Numbered from the stretch's first letter, positions 12,501 through 21,660 are shown. The stretch: 63,548 bases of DNA from an uncultured Oscillospiraceae bacterium (GCA_934667095.1 CAKULE010000016.1:1-63548); one strand, 5' to 3'. The notes: generated by a model from the sequence alone, not told the origin. Made by a program: numbers and translations.

Positions 12501-14099
12501 GGGGCGGAAAATACCGTGTTCCCGGTGCTCCCCGGCGGCATAGCCGCGGAGAACGGGGAGAAGAACCGCTTCACCTGCAAGGTCACGGAAAACGGCACCA
12601 TCCACGTCGTTTTCCGTGACATGGCGGGCAACGTGTGGGAGAAGGACTACCCCGTTACCGGCATCGACGCCGATCCGCCGACGCTCACGGTCCGCTGGTC
12701 GCCCTCCGATGAGCTGGACGACAGATATCCCCCGGCAGGGCCGATCAACACCAACGTCACCGCTCACATCGACAGCGACAAGGCCATTCAGAACCTGACC
12801 GTCCGGGCGGGGAACGAGACAACGGAGCACCCGCTGCTGACCAACGGCATCTCCACGGGCTACACCATCAACGGCCAGGACGGCAAGCCCCTTGTGACCA
12901 TTACCGCCACGTCCGGGCGGGTGACGGTGACCTTCAGCGGGAACTACGACCAGACCCTTATTTTCACCGCCACCGCGCCCAACGGCAAGAGCAGAGAAGT
13001 GGACCTCAGATGTTACACTGAAATCGACAAGGAAAAGCCGCAGATCACCGAGCAGCAGCATCCAATGACCCGCACCGGCTTCAGCGCTCCCTATGCGTTC
13101 TGGGTCTGGCTAACTCCCAATGAGACGGTGACCTCCTCCAACTACGGAGGCTGGACCTCCTATGAACTGCCGGACGGCACTGTGGAGAGACTCCCTGACG
13201 AATATACGGATTCACGCCCTCTGCGCCTTACCTTCACGGCAAATGGCATCTATAATGTCCGCTTTGCCGATGAGGCCGGCAACGTGACCATACACACCGT
13301 CACCATCGCCGGCATCGACCGCACGGCCCCGGTGCTGACGCTGGGGGAGCCGACCATCTCCGGTAAGACCGCCACGGTGGAGGTCACGGTCAACGAACCC
13401 TGCACGGTGACATGGGGTGAGAGCGGCACCTACACCTTTGATGCCGCGGGCAGCCACACGATCACCTTCACCCAAAACGGCACCTTCGCCGTCACGGCGA
13501 CGGACGCCGCGGGCAACGAGAGCTTCCGGATGGTCACGGTCGGCAGCATCGACGACATTGCGCCGACCATCACCTTCACCAGCGGCACGGTTTATGTGAA
13601 GGCGGGGATCACGGCGGCAGAGCTGGACGCCGAGTTGGCCAAGGGGTACGAGGTCCGCGACAATGTGACGCCGCAGGACGCCCTGATGGTCAGAATCGAC
13701 GCCTCTGCCGTTGCCCTCGCAGCAGCCGGGCAGTACACCGTGACCTACACGGTCGAAGACGCCGCTGGCAACGAGGCGAAGGCCACCCGTATCGTGCGGG
13801 TCATCGGGGCGGACACGGTCTGCCTGAACATTGACGGCGGGCTGGTCATGCCGGACAGCACTGCGGTGCTCCGCCGCGGCCGGCACCGGCTGACGCTGGA
13901 GAACAACGGCACGGAGCCCTTCACTGTCAAGGCCCGGGCGGGCATCCTTAGCGCCGGACAGATGAAATATCTCTCCGGCAGCTCCCTGACCTTTGACGCG
14001 GACGGCTATTTCAACGTCACCACCCCCGGCTACTACACCCTGCTGGTGACCACCCAGAGCCGGCAGACCATCCGGATCCTGCTCTATGTGGAGCGGTGA
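6546..14099 (+). CDS. giant secreted protein with bacterial Ig-like repeats
   Basis: ATG 6546 is chosen over the ORF's ATG 6531 because GGAGG at 6533-6537 serves it. The product is 2517 residues. The N-terminus is a signal peptide: basic and small residues, a hydrophobic core LSALLALTMLLGLVPLW, cleavage near ALPARAEG. The body is built of beta-rich modules that recur with a D-x-AGN signature (DLAGNPL, DLAGNAL, DLAGNES, DMAGNVW, DEAGNVT, DAAGNES, DAAGNEA) and DxxAP linkers, typical of bacterial Ig-like domains. One near the end matches the GYEVRDNVT...YTVTYTVEDAAGNEA Ig-like type. There is no SLH module, LPXTG or C-terminal membrane segment, so how it is held at the surface is unclear; the SLH protein encoded next may be its anchor. 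Exact function unknown. Confidence 0.85.
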   Translation: MKTAAKGCPFARAGAPARRFLSALLALTMLLGLVPLWALPARAEGSEPPKTVDYQPKTPEVAILNAFTGSDQGFYSRKLLGNTDGNESDRAAYWQYNAVTLFKRQTTGQYAQYSTRATGEETWDFSLTDKDRPTPVLKSLIEVPQNLEVSASATFYNRPHTHSNFQLKTFKNWEVQITSFESMSVGIAGCYSAPIGGNKDTSRQKPRIGNYGDVGGGYKTLTYYNNDYCRLHFYPSTHEWYDFEQRKCTCGGTWAENVLVTFRDTRAPRLADVEYSTDGTSYARRFRGTSVGKGSTVYIKLTFDEPIRFADGTNAHGDLYLALQTDGENGVQHKAYLTQLKDNYLVFAYTVPTGQETDAQITTIGMGSLFAADAVLPLVQVGRNGRFEISASDRSGEGFTTSRCYITDLAGNPLQEKTILEANLTLDSGAPYVKTVDFHLSTNNADVKEALGKADKGPGTPAYDEKTYTDASDTHLGVGDSFYLIVSMNERLQGIGMDQNAAGRYSIDWQHAVFTTNLKDKNGNAIEIRSAYYYSFYDYDREPTQFITNRITIGEGWTLDGDQIEVIAMRFEKKEGTGGTLGTVTDLAGNALNMAKVTISSSANGNPPYLDAAAPTVAELENSYAEEGAGFRYGFTLSDSGSDYAGIYGSFILNNGGDRKAYEYEWAVKADAPSAVAEGEWKPGTTGEAQQFTQTGTVYIHIRPKAGETYVDFSDCTITVKARDLAGNESDVTLPPAGSLGWYIDNLAPTAAAGAVTTRLKDDGTGNGIITVEVALSDGRGISQWRYAWTDSADTPPASWQEGALTATAADGAVVTAASDVAAKTLFSKYLWVRAEDNVAGETKNISAPLCLGRYSYDLRDAEYTLNYSRSITTYAGLSAPSMGDGDRLFFLVPAEAGSVYYAVYEMVSSGDYNIFGQPIAVDATTSAGWKFYQLREENGNYTLTPDEAKRAENTLISLRPGATASGLSFYSGDLAVTVLAGKNAAYTKDAAGVITLGDDSNKFGADTVNLRVAGYTTDIFGAITLTCEGNLGQASHQSYWTTSAGYTQRTTLAGLRFTITIGGDNRGWKYENVDWQHSYIRLQSWADAGVYYDVPIGPFQTPEGQPNGVATQTVTVPEGGYQSGIYTVTFHLEVKGGRTDFGAWLPDAKAPDTEAWIVVDTKQPNSNFSLSSLIYAPQAQYDYLRKAYGLDQSYGDNAQLELVTDGGSMIYLPISKAEPTNQAYPRIATAPEYYITITSPGEENWTNVGPAGTPYYAGRYSVQIWNTADADHRVELTTYTDHTEVRTGLNSNPANGLSFVFKPGALTGTQIYLIPDQVNIIAIQKVYENGRRSEIKYYQIKPVNEAVEGSISIDRSADQLVFTPKTGVSTAGATVFAWVWQNDQNETEGEGKRVEMTAYADGTWRCPLEEHGANYEVITVSEHGALCEVGYVDQRAPWFDDVPQQDNGGSGLSFVDNGNGTYTLKFRVRDDYETMKDGLTVDIGFNDAYSRETFTFAYNGGDVYWTANSGDPTGIYSVTAVKKIYPTTSRLTSHDYLDVTVQGVFANVTGTMDVTVTATDAYGNAGSAGTSQPVRYQAPAVTDHTMTSVTFSQPVRPVESWAWHEKDGDGFRTEWNGAFPISGNGTWNIQFRDAFGQIHGAEIETTDFTENGRDYSIDLGFSTTDFTGDPVILTTNAANGTIKVYAVDGTNYTTMTPVDGSPNTGTQKRQTKITRNMETQVELMDGGYTILRLRVYIDNIVTGAPAADVRYYVEQLGQEFTAAELAAYVGGGLTVVGSVRAWYNTDRRVIPTGDTGSEFVFTPGGQRSHTFTYVDDLGNTGSAEAALPAGLTLAGYVEPPEDTAAPDMSVDVYLRRGGAYTRAESFLGTDDPAKIAAKLDALGYVQGYSLTINASDESGFDLAATGGTLTGNVLTVTAAGEVTITATDRSKRHNSTTVTFTVPAKIDNTKPTVIHEGMSNNGLYEKLLTLVFADRDDSGRDTVNGAENTVFPVLPGGIAAENGEKNRFTCKVTENGTIHVVFRDMAGNVWEKDYPVTGIDADPPTLTVRWSPSDELDDRYPPAGPINTNVTAHIDSDKAIQNLTVRAGNETTEHPLLTNGISTGYTINGQDGKPLVTITATSGRVTVTFSGNYDQTLIFTATAPNGKSREVDLRCYTEIDKEKPQITEQQHPMTRTGFSAPYAFWVWLTPNETVTSSNYGGWTSYELPDGTVERLPDEYTDSRPLRLTFTANGIYNVRFADEAGNVTIHTVTIAGIDRTAPVLTLGEPTISGKTATVEVTVNEPCTVTWGESGTYTFDAAGSHTITFTQNGTFAVTATDAAGNESFRMVTVGSIDDIAPTITFTSGTVYVKAGITAAELDAELAKGYEVRDNVTPQDALMVRIDASAVALAAAGQYTVTYTVEDAAGNEAKATRIVRVIGADTVCLNIDGGLVMPDSTAVLRRGRHRLTLENNGTEPFTVKARAGILSAGQMKYLSGSSLTFDADGYFNVTTPGYYTLLVTTQSRQTIRILLYVER

Positions 14100-14115
14100 G
14101 CGAAGGAGGACGCTT

Positions 14116-17100
14116 ATGAAAAAACGCATCCTGTCATGGCTTCTCTGCGCGGCGCTGCTGGCGGGGCTCATCCCCGCCGCGGCGCTCCCCGCGCTGGCGG
14201 ACGACCTGTCCGGCGTCGTCACCCTCAGCGACGACTATATCAGCGTCTCCGTGTCCAAGGCCAACGGCGGCTTTACCATCCGCACCGTGGAGGGCGACCG
14301 CCTGAAAAAGTCCGACAACGACAAGAATCTGCTCTACCACGACGGGCGGTACGACACCTCCTTCGTGTCCTTCCAAGTGGGGAGCAAAGAATACCTCTTC
14401 GGCGGCAAGTACCCCGGCAGCACCCTTGCGGTGACAGAGGAGAACAGCACAGTCAAGGCCGTGTGGACCGTGGACGGCCTGACCTTCACCCAGAGCATCT
14501 CGCTGACCAACACCAGCTCCAACGAGTCTGGCATGGTCGGCATCAGCCTCAGCGTGGCCAACGCCACCGGCGCGGCGGTCCCCGTAAAGGCCCGCATCCT
14601 CTACGATACCGCGCTGGGCGGGCAGGACTTCGGCTACTACCAGTGCAGCGGGGCCACCATAGAGCGCGAGCTGGTGCTGGATGGAGCGGCCAATATTCCC
14701 GCCCAGCTCTACGCTGTGGACGACCCGTACAGCCCCTCTGTGGCCGCCTACTCCGTGAGCAGCGGGACGGTGAAGCCCTACCGGGCGGCCTTCGGCCACT
14801 GGAGCCATCTGGCCAGCACCCTCTTCGACTTTGACCCCATCGACACGCTGTATTTCACCAACACCCGCAGCGAGTACATGACCGCCGACAGCGCCTATGC
14901 CCTGTATTATGATCTGGGCAGCGTGGCGGCGGGCGGTGAGGCGGCCCTGAGCACCTACTACGGCGTGTTCTCCAACCACGCTGTCCCCGCCAGCGACAGC
15001 GTGGCCGTCAACCTGACGGCCCCTGTGCGCCTGACCCTGACCCCGGATAAGACTGACTTCGTCCCGGAGAGCGGCGTGAAGGGGCAGGCGGACTTCTCCG
15101 TCACGGTGGACTTTGCCAATGTCGCCGCCGAGGGCGCGCAGGATCTGGAGAACATCGCGCTGGTGGTCCGCACCAGCGGCGGCCTGCGCCTGCTGGACGA
15201 CAACGGCGAAAACGGCCCAGCCTTCGGCACGGCGGCGGAGCCCATCCGCTACACGGGCCTGAGTGTGGGCGAGACCAAAAACAAGACCCTCTACTTCGAG
15301 GCGAAGCCTGGTACGGATGCCGCTTATGAGCGCATCACCGTGGGTGTGTACGCGCTGGACGCCAACGGCCAGATCGCCGAGGACAAAAAGCTGGGCGAGC
15401 GTATGGCTTACGTCCTGCTGCCAGGCAGCGACAACGACGTGCCCAAGGTCAGCTTCGCGGCCATGACCCCCAAGATCATCTACACCGAGGGTACCCGGCA
15501 CCTGTTCGTCACCGTGACCAACGAGACGATGCTGGCCAGCACCGGGAACTGGGCCCTGATGGCCTACAGTGAGGACGGCAGGGCCAGCGTCCCCATCCCC
15601 CACGAAAGCATCACCATCAAGGACGGCGTGATGGACGTGGCCCTGACGGACGACATCCGGCTGGCCGAGGGCGGCTGGTATCTCCAGCTGGAGTGGACGG
15701 ACGCAGCGGTCTCCGCCGGCGTTGTGCCTGCGAGGGACCAGTTCCAGACTGCCCCGGAGCTGCATTTCACCGTCTCCGCCGACAAGAAGTACAAGAACGA
15801 CTCCTACGGCATCCTCGCGGTGATCGAACGCAGCCGCGGCGACTACATCCTCAAATCCTTCCGGAGCGAGGAAGAGTACAACTCCTACGCGGAGGACACG
15901 GACCAGTACGAGGAGATCCTCCTGACCTTCAAGGGCGAGTTCACCAAGAAAATGGTGGACGTCCAGCTGGGTCAAAATCAGGTGGTGCAGAGAGAGCACT
16001 ACATCGCTGCCAGCACCAAGACGCTGGTAAACGGCAAGTACGAGGTGGATAACCCCATCGTCATCAACGGCTGCATGGACTTCGAGGGCGGCTCGCTGGA
16101 GATCTACTGCGACAAGGCCGGCGACATCTGCACGGAGTTCGACGGCGAGCTCTACACCAACACCGAACGCACTTCCATCTGGAAGGGCAAGGCTATCTTC
16201 ACCAAGATCGAGCAGGGGAAGAGCTACTCCCTGATCCCCTACAACGAGAACGGCGAGCGGGGCTCCTACGAGGATGCGGGAAATGGGAACAGAAAGCTGA
16301 ACACAGATGCACCGCAGAACTTCACGGATAAACCCATCTCCCTCATCTGGCCCAGCGCTGCCGGCATCGGTCAGACCCTGTCGGGCATGATCTTCAAGAT
16401 GGCTTACGCCCAGTTGGGCGTCATGTACGACACAGAGAACCAGACCAACAAGATCGAGGACACCATCGGCTGCGTGGTATCCTTCACTGCGGCGCTGGAC
16501 CTGACCTTCGCCTCCGGCAAGGTGGACCCCAACAGGGTGGAGGAGCCAACCTACTGGTCCGAGCTGCGGCAGCTGTGGAGCTCCTACAACGATCTGAACA
16601 ACTCCTCCAGCCTGTACAACTACGTCTACAACTCCGGCCGGTTCGAGCAGGCGCTGGACTGGTCGGACATCAACGAGGACGGCGGTGAGGACAATGAGAA
16701 GCACGTCAAGGGCTCCGTCATGGTGCGTGACGTCCTCTTCGGCTGCGGCGAAGGCTTCCTCGGCGTGAACTTCGAGGTGGGCGTGGCCATCAAGAACTAC
16801 ATCTCCGGTCTGCCCGAGATCGAGGGCACCATCTCCGTCAGCACCATCAACAACTGGGCCTTCGGCGTGGAGGGCGAGATCAAGCTGGCCACCTTCACCG
16901 TGGAGGCCAAGGTGTCCTTCAAGAGCAAGAACAATATCCCCATCCCTGACGAGCTCTACGTCTTTGTCAGCGGCTTCGAGCCCGGCCTGAATATCGACGG
17001 CTGCGGCGTCCTCTGGATCACCGGCGCCGGCGGAGGCATCAAGAACATCTACGACACCATCTTCATGACCCAGGCCGTCCCGCCGCTGAAGCTGGCGCTG

Positions 17101-20100
17101 TCCGTCAGCTTTGACGTGGTGAAGGTCCTCACCTGCCAGAAGGCCACCCTCTCCCTGGGCCTCACCGGCATCAGCCTCCAGGCGGAAGGCATCGGCATCA
17201 AGAAGATCGAGAGCCTAACGGCCATCCAGCGCATGGGGCTCAGTCTGGAGTGGTACCCCGGCATCGACCTGCGGGCCAATATCGTGGTGGACCTGTTCCA
17301 GCACTGCATCTACGGCGCCGGATACATTGTGCTCATCAGCCCGGACTATCACGACGTGTTCTTCGAGATGTTTGCCCGGGCAGAGCTGCGGGTCCCCTCC
17401 TCCGTGCCCGTTGTAGGCGGCATGAAGCTGGCGGGCATCGACCTCGGCATCAACTCGGAGAAGATCTGGGGCGCGCTGGAGGTGCTGTTTATCACCCTTG
17501 GCGTCACATACTACTGGGGCGAGGGCAGCGTGGACTTCGGCAGCGGCAGCAAGAGCAACCCCACCTTCCCCGACCTGCTGGGCTATGACGACGTCCCCGT
17601 CTGCTACGACGCGGAGAACGACCGCACCCTCTACGCCCGGGTGGGCACCAACACCCAGATCATGGCCAGCAGCCTGCCCAACGACGGCCTGACCCTGATG
17701 GCCACAGGCGCGTCCCTGCACTGCAGGGACGTCGGGAACAAGACCAGGTACGTGTTCAATCTGGGCAGCCGCGCTTCTTCCGGCGACGACGCCATCATCC
17801 AGATCAGCTTTGACGCGGCCAGCGAGGCGGAGGCCCAGCGCCTTGCCGGGCTCATCAAGGTCGGAACCACTGACGGCGGCGACAACTACGGCCGCGTGCT
17901 CTACACGCAGGTGCTGGACGAGGACGGAAATCTGCTCTCCTCCAACCGGGACACCGCCAATGCCAACCTGAACTGGGCGGACGGCAAGGCCACCTATGCC
18001 TTTACCGCCACGCAGGATAAGCAGTACGGCAAGGACTGGTACCTGACCGGCCTGCCGCAGGGCAGCGACGTGATCCTCTACAACGTGGCCGAGGTCCCGG
18101 AGGTCACGGAGGTTTCCGGTACGCCGAACAATAGCGGAGGCCTCGACCTGACTTGGGACGGCGCCGGCCTTGCCGATCTGGACCAGATCAGCTTCTACCT
18201 CTGCGGGAGCAACGATCCGAAAAACACCGACCCCGGCTGCCGCATCGGCATGGTGGAGAGCGGCTTTGACAGCAAGTCCGCATCGCTCACCATTCCCGCC
18301 GACGTCCCCTCCGGCGACTACTACATCCGCGCGGTGTACTCCAAGTCCGACGAGGTCAACGGCGCGGTGTTCAGCACCCACACGGTGCACTGGGTGAACA
18401 CCAACACCCCCGGCGCGGCAAACTTCACCCCCACGGCCGCGGGCAACCTCCAGTACCAGCTGACCATCCCCTATGACGCCAACACCGACGGCTATCTGGT
18501 GACCATCTACAACGCCGACGGCACTGCCACCGACTTCGAGAACGTCAGCTATGAAGCGGCAGCCAGCGGCGATACCGTCATCAACGTGGGCGGCAGCTAT
18601 CAGGCCGCCGACCCGGAGGACAGCAGCAGGGTCAAGACCTTCGGCCTCACCGGCGGCAGGACGTACACCATCGGCGTTACGCCGTACCACGCAGTTACCT
18701 CCGGCGGCGGAGAGACTGCCGTCTACGGAAAGGAGGTCACGAAGGAGTGCGCCCTGCCCGAAATGAAGACGCCTACCGTGACCTTTTCCGCAGACCAGGT
18801 GCCCAAGAGCCGTACCGAGACGATCTACGGCAAGGAGGACGAACAGGGCAACCGACCCGTGGTGGAGACCACCGTGAAGGACGTCTACCTCGTCAACTCC
18901 TTCACCCTCACCGCCGCGGTCAGTGAGGCCGTCACCGGCACTTGGCGGCTGGACAACAGCGAGACGGTCAACACGTTCGACACGCTGACTGACCGCATCT
19001 CCATCCCGCTGGCTGACCTCACAGAGGGCGAGCACACCGTCACCATTCAGGGTGCGGCGGCTGACGGCGACAGCTTCGCCGCCACCTACACCTTCATGGT
19101 GGATACCCTGCCGCCCCAGCTGCTCCTCTCCTCCCCGGTGAACGGCAGCTTTTTCGGCAGGGACGGCAAGCTGACCGTCTCCGGCGTCACCGACGCCGAC
19201 GCGTGCTTCACCATCATTGGCGTGAAGGACTGCGGCGGCAAGACTATCGATGAACTGGGCGGGACCTTTGACCCCGCCACCGGAGCCTTCTCCTTCACGG
19301 TGGAGATCCCCGACTACAACAGCGCTTCCCAGCACACCGTGACCATCTCCGTGGCCGACGACGTGGGCAACGCTACGCCGGAGCAGACCGTCGAGGTCAG
19401 CCACGGCGGTCTTGCGGACCTCGTCTCGCTGGAGATCATGGTGGACGGCCGCACCTATGATTTCGGCAACATTCCCGTCCCCGCGGCGGGCCTGAACGGC
19501 GCGGCCCTGACGCTGGTGGGCGTCACCTCTGAGGGCACGCGGTTTAACCTCACCGGCTATAACGTCAACTGGGAAGTTCTCACAGTGGAGGGCACGGCCT
19601 CCCTGTATGACGGGAAGCTGACTGCCGCCGCGGGCAGTCAGGGCATCGTTACCGGCAAGCTGGCCGTGGCCAGCGGGGCCTACCGCACCGCCACCCTGTG
19701 CTTCGGCGCGCCGGCGGACCACACCGTCTCGGTCTCTGCCACCATCGGCGGCTCCGTCACCGGCGGCGGGCAGTATGCCCCCGGCAGCAGCGTCACCCTG
19801 ACCGCCATACCGGACAGCGGCTACCGCTTTGCGGGCTGGACTATCGTGGGTGCCTCCGTGGCTGATACCAGCGCCGCCTCCGTGACCTTTACCATGCCGG
19901 ACACCGGCAACGTCACCGCGCTGGCCGCCTTCGAGCCGGCGGCGGCCCAGACCGGCCGCTACGCCTCCGCCGGCCAGCTGGTGCGGGTGAAGGTGCCCTC
20001 CAGTCAGCTGCCCTACTACCGGGACACCGACGGGAACAAGGTGTTCGTGCCCATCTCTGCTGAGGTGGACGGCTGGCTGACCTTCATTGCCCCCGTTACC

Positions 20101-20688
20101 AGCCGGTATTACTTCGGGGCCAATCCCGTGGCCTTCACGGACATTGCTGGTCGCTGGTTCGAGGACAACGTCCTCTTCAACGCCCAGCGCCAGATATTCA
20201 AAGGCATCGGCGGCGGCGTCTTTGCCCCCGACAGCCCCACGGAGCGGGCCATGCTGGTGACGGTGCTCTACCGCATGTCCGGTTCCCCGGCGGTCAGCGG
20301 CGGCAGCCCCTACACCGATGTGAGGGATGGCAGCTGGTATGCCGACGCGGCCCGCTGGGCGTGGGAGACCGGCATCGCCCGCGGCTACGGCGACGGCCGG
20401 TTCGGCCCCGGCGACCACATCAGCCGGGAGCAGATGTGCGCCATGATTGTCCGCTGGCTGGCCTGCATGGGCTATGACCTGCCTGCGGTGAAGGAGGCCA
20501 GAAGCTTCACCGATGAGAGCGACATCTCCACATGGGCGAAGGAGGCCGTGGCCGTCTGCCAGACCCGCGGCATCGTCAGCGGTGTACCGGGCGGGGCCTT
20601 CGCCCCCGGGAACGACGCCAGCCGCGCGGAGACCTGTGCCGTGATCGAGCGGCTCATCCGCGCCGTGCTGGGATCCCAGAGCAACTGA
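14116..20688 (+). CDS. giant SLH-anchored surface protein
   Basis: From ATG 14116 (AAGGAGG 6 bp upstream) 2190 residues; a longer in-frame start at 14086 overlaps the preceding gene and is rejected. Signal peptide MKKRILSWLLCAALLAGL with cleavage after ALPALA. A large N-terminal beta region follows. Residues about 910-1150 form an unusual run of amphipathic strands with Gly-rich turns (for example GCGVLWITGAGGG). Fibronectin-III-like modules lie at about 1330-1560. An InlB-B-like repeat (GYRFAGWTI with VTFTMPDTGNVT) is at about 1875-1945. Three SLH modules (about 2015-2185) include ISREQMCAMIVRW and ASRAETCAVIERL and bind secondary wall polymer. It starts 16 bp after the Ig protein, so the two are co-expressed and probably work together. 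Substrate or ligand unknown. Confidence 0.88.
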   Translation: MKKRILSWLLCAALLAGLIPAAALPALADDLSGVVTLSDDYISVSVSKANGGFTIRTVEGDRLKKSDNDKNLLYHDGRYDTSFVSFQVGSKEYLFGGKYPGSTLAVTEENSTVKAVWTVDGLTFTQSISLTNTSSNESGMVGISLSVANATGAAVPVKARILYDTALGGQDFGYYQCSGATIERELVLDGAANIPAQLYAVDDPYSPSVAAYSVSSGTVKPYRAAFGHWSHLASTLFDFDPIDTLYFTNTRSEYMTADSAYALYYDLGSVAAGGEAALSTYYGVFSNHAVPASDSVAVNLTAPVRLTLTPDKTDFVPESGVKGQADFSVTVDFANVAAEGAQDLENIALVVRTSGGLRLLDDNGENGPAFGTAAEPIRYTGLSVGETKNKTLYFEAKPGTDAAYERITVGVYALDANGQIAEDKKLGERMAYVLLPGSDNDVPKVSFAAMTPKIIYTEGTRHLFVTVTNETMLASTGNWALMAYSEDGRASVPIPHESITIKDGVMDVALTDDIRLAEGGWYLQLEWTDAAVSAGVVPARDQFQTAPELHFTVSADKKYKNDSYGILAVIERSRGDYILKSFRSEEEYNSYAEDTDQYEEILLTFKGEFTKKMVDVQLGQNQVVQREHYIAASTKTLVNGKYEVDNPIVINGCMDFEGGSLEIYCDKAGDICTEFDGELYTNTERTSIWKGKAIFTKIEQGKSYSLIPYNENGERGSYEDAGNGNRKLNTDAPQNFTDKPISLIWPSAAGIGQTLSGMIFKMAYAQLGVMYDTENQTNKIEDTIGCVVSFTAALDLTFASGKVDPNRVEEPTYWSELRQLWSSYNDLNNSSSLYNYVYNSGRFEQALDWSDINEDGGEDNEKHVKGSVMVRDVLFGCGEGFLGVNFEVGVAIKNYISGLPEIEGTISVSTINNWAFGVEGEIKLATFTVEAKVSFKSKNNIPIPDELYVFVSGFEPGLNIDGCGVLWITGAGGGIKNIYDTIFMTQAVPPLKLALSVSFDVVKVLTCQKATLSLGLTGISLQAEGIGIKKIESLTAIQRMGLSLEWYPGIDLRANIVVDLFQHCIYGAGYIVLISPDYHDVFFEMFARAELRVPSSVPVVGGMKLAGIDLGINSEKIWGALEVLFITLGVTYYWGEGSVDFGSGSKSNPTFPDLLGYDDVPVCYDAENDRTLYARVGTNTQIMASSLPNDGLTLMATGASLHCRDVGNKTRYVFNLGSRASSGDDAIIQISFDAASEAEAQRLAGLIKVGTTDGGDNYGRVLYTQVLDEDGNLLSSNRDTANANLNWADGKATYAFTATQDKQYGKDWYLTGLPQGSDVILYNVAEVPEVTEVSGTPNNSGGLDLTWDGAGLADLDQISFYLCGSNDPKNTDPGCRIGMVESGFDSKSASLTIPADVPSGDYYIRAVYSKSDEVNGAVFSTHTVHWVNTNTPGAANFTPTAAGNLQYQLTIPYDANTDGYLVTIYNADGTATDFENVSYEAAASGDTVINVGGSYQAADPEDSSRVKTFGLTGGRTYTIGVTPYHAVTSGGGETAVYGKEVTKECALPEMKTPTVTFSADQVPKSRTETIYGKEDEQGNRPVVETTVKDVYLVNSFTLTAAVSEAVTGTWRLDNSETVNTFDTLTDRISIPLADLTEGEHTVTIQGAAADGDSFAATYTFMVDTLPPQLLLSSPVNGSFFGRDGKLTVSGVTDADACFTIIGVKDCGGKTIDELGGTFDPATGAFSFTVEIPDYNSASQHTVTISVADDVGNATPEQTVEVSHGGLADLVSLEIMVDGRTYDFGNIPVPAAGLNGAALTLVGVTSEGTRFNLTGYNVNWEVLTVEGTASLYDGKLTAAAGSQGIVTGKLAVASGAYRTATLCFGAPADHTVSVSATIGGSVTGGGQYAPGSSVTLTAIPDSGYRFAGWTIVGASVADTSAASVTFTMPDTGNVTALAAFEPAAAQTGRYASAGQLVRVKVPSSQLPYYRDTDGNKVFVPISAEVDGWLTFIAPVTSRYYFGANPVAFTDIAGRWFEDNVLFNAQRQIFKGIGGGVFAPDSPTERAMLVTVLYRMSGSPAVSGGSPYTDVRDGSWYADAARWAWETGIARGYGDGRFGPGDHISREQMCAMIVRWLACMGYDLPAVKEARSFTDESDISTWAKEAVAVCQTRGIVSGVPGGAFAPGNDASRAETCAVIERLIRAVLGSQSN

Positions 20689-20740
20689 GCGGGCCGGGCG
20701 GGGCGGATGCCCCGCCCGGGGACCGAACAAAGGAGACTCT

Positions 20741-21652
20741 ATGAGAGCAAAACAGATCGCGGCGGCGCTGCTGTGCGCCCTGCTGGTCCTGCCCGGGGCC
20801 CGGGCCGCAGGGACGGAGCCGGAGCCCATCCGCATCGCCTTTCTGGACAGCGGGATATCCACATACCATCTGGACCCGTCCCATGTGGAGCCGGGGGAGA
20901 ACCTCGTCTTCCCCGGCCGGGACACGGAGGACCGGGTAGGCCACGGCACCGCCGCGGCGGGGCTGCTGCTGGGTTCGGCGGAGCTGGGCCTTGCGGGCCT
21001 GTGCCCGGAGGCCGTGGCCGTGCCCATCGTGTGCTATGACCGTTATCCCTCTGGGGTGACCGCCCGGGGGGACGGCGGCACGCTGGCGGAGGCCATCCGA
21101 CTGGCGGTGGACGTCTACCGCTGCCGCATTCTCAACATCAGCATGGGTCAGACGGAGGATGACCCGGAGCTGCGGGCAGCGGTGGAGTACGCCCTCGCCA
21201 GCGGCGCGCTCATCGTGGCCGCCGTGGGCAACGACAACCTGACTGCCCCGGACCGGGTCTACTATCCCGCAGCCTGCGACGGAGTTATCGGCGTGGGTGC
21301 GGCGGAAGGGGAGGCCCCTGCGGCCTTTTCCCAGCGCAGCGCGGTGTCCCTGCTGGCCCGAGGGGTTGGGCTGAGCACGGTGACGAACCGGAAGGGCGCC
21401 CGGGTGGAGGTCCGCAGCGGCACCTCCTTCGCCTGCGCGGCGGTGAGCGGCCTGTGCGCCCGCCTGTGGCAGGAGGACCCATCCCTCACGGCGGCGCAGG
21501 TGCGGCAGAAGCTGTTCTTGCTGGCCCGGGATGTAGGGGAGCCCGGCTTCGACCGGGACAGCGGCTGGGGCCTTGTGGAGACCGGACCCGCCGCCCTGCC
21601 CGCCGACGTGCGGCGGCAGGGACTGCCTGCCCCGGCGCTCTGTCTGGCCTGA
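20741..21652 (+). CDS. exported subtilisin-like serine peptidase (S8), no prodomain
   Basis: 303 residues with AAAGGAG before ATG 20741. Signal peptide: QIAAALLCALLVLPGARA, cleavage about residue 22-23. The catalytic triad is complete: D36 in FLDSG, H68 in VGHGTA, S229 in GTSFA, with oxyanion Asn N164 in AVGND. The mature domain begins almost directly after the signal, so the I9-type propeptide found in many secreted subtilases is absent. It is third in line after the two giant surface genes (52 bp gap containing a GC hairpin) and ends at a strong terminator. A role in processing or shedding those proteins is an inference. Confidence 0.88.
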   Translation: MRAKQIAAALLCALLVLPGARAAGTEPEPIRIAFLDSGISTYHLDPSHVEPGENLVFPGRDTEDRVGHGTAAAGLLLGSAELGLAGLCPEAVAVPIVCYDRYPSGVTARGDGGTLAEAIRLAVDVYRCRILNISMGQTEDDPELRAAVEYALASGALIVAAVGNDNLTAPDRVYYPAACDGVIGVGAAEGEAPAAFSQRSAVSLLARGVGLSTVTNRKGARVEVRSGTSFACAAVSGLCARLWQEDPSLTAAQVRQKLFLLARDVGEPGFDRDSGWGLVETGPAALPADVRRQGLPAPALCLA

Positions 21653-21660
21653 TCAGAGGG

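Noticed and set aside
9441..13061. 1206-codon minus-strand frame inside the Ig-like giant gene
   Set aside because: Shadow of strong third-position GC bias; no start signal or domain, and the plus strand has clear signal peptide and Ig-like modules.
17215..21027. 1270-codon minus-strand frame opposite the SLH giant and subtilase
   Set aside because: Spans two clearly real genes and a gap on the other strand; composition is that of an antisense shadow.
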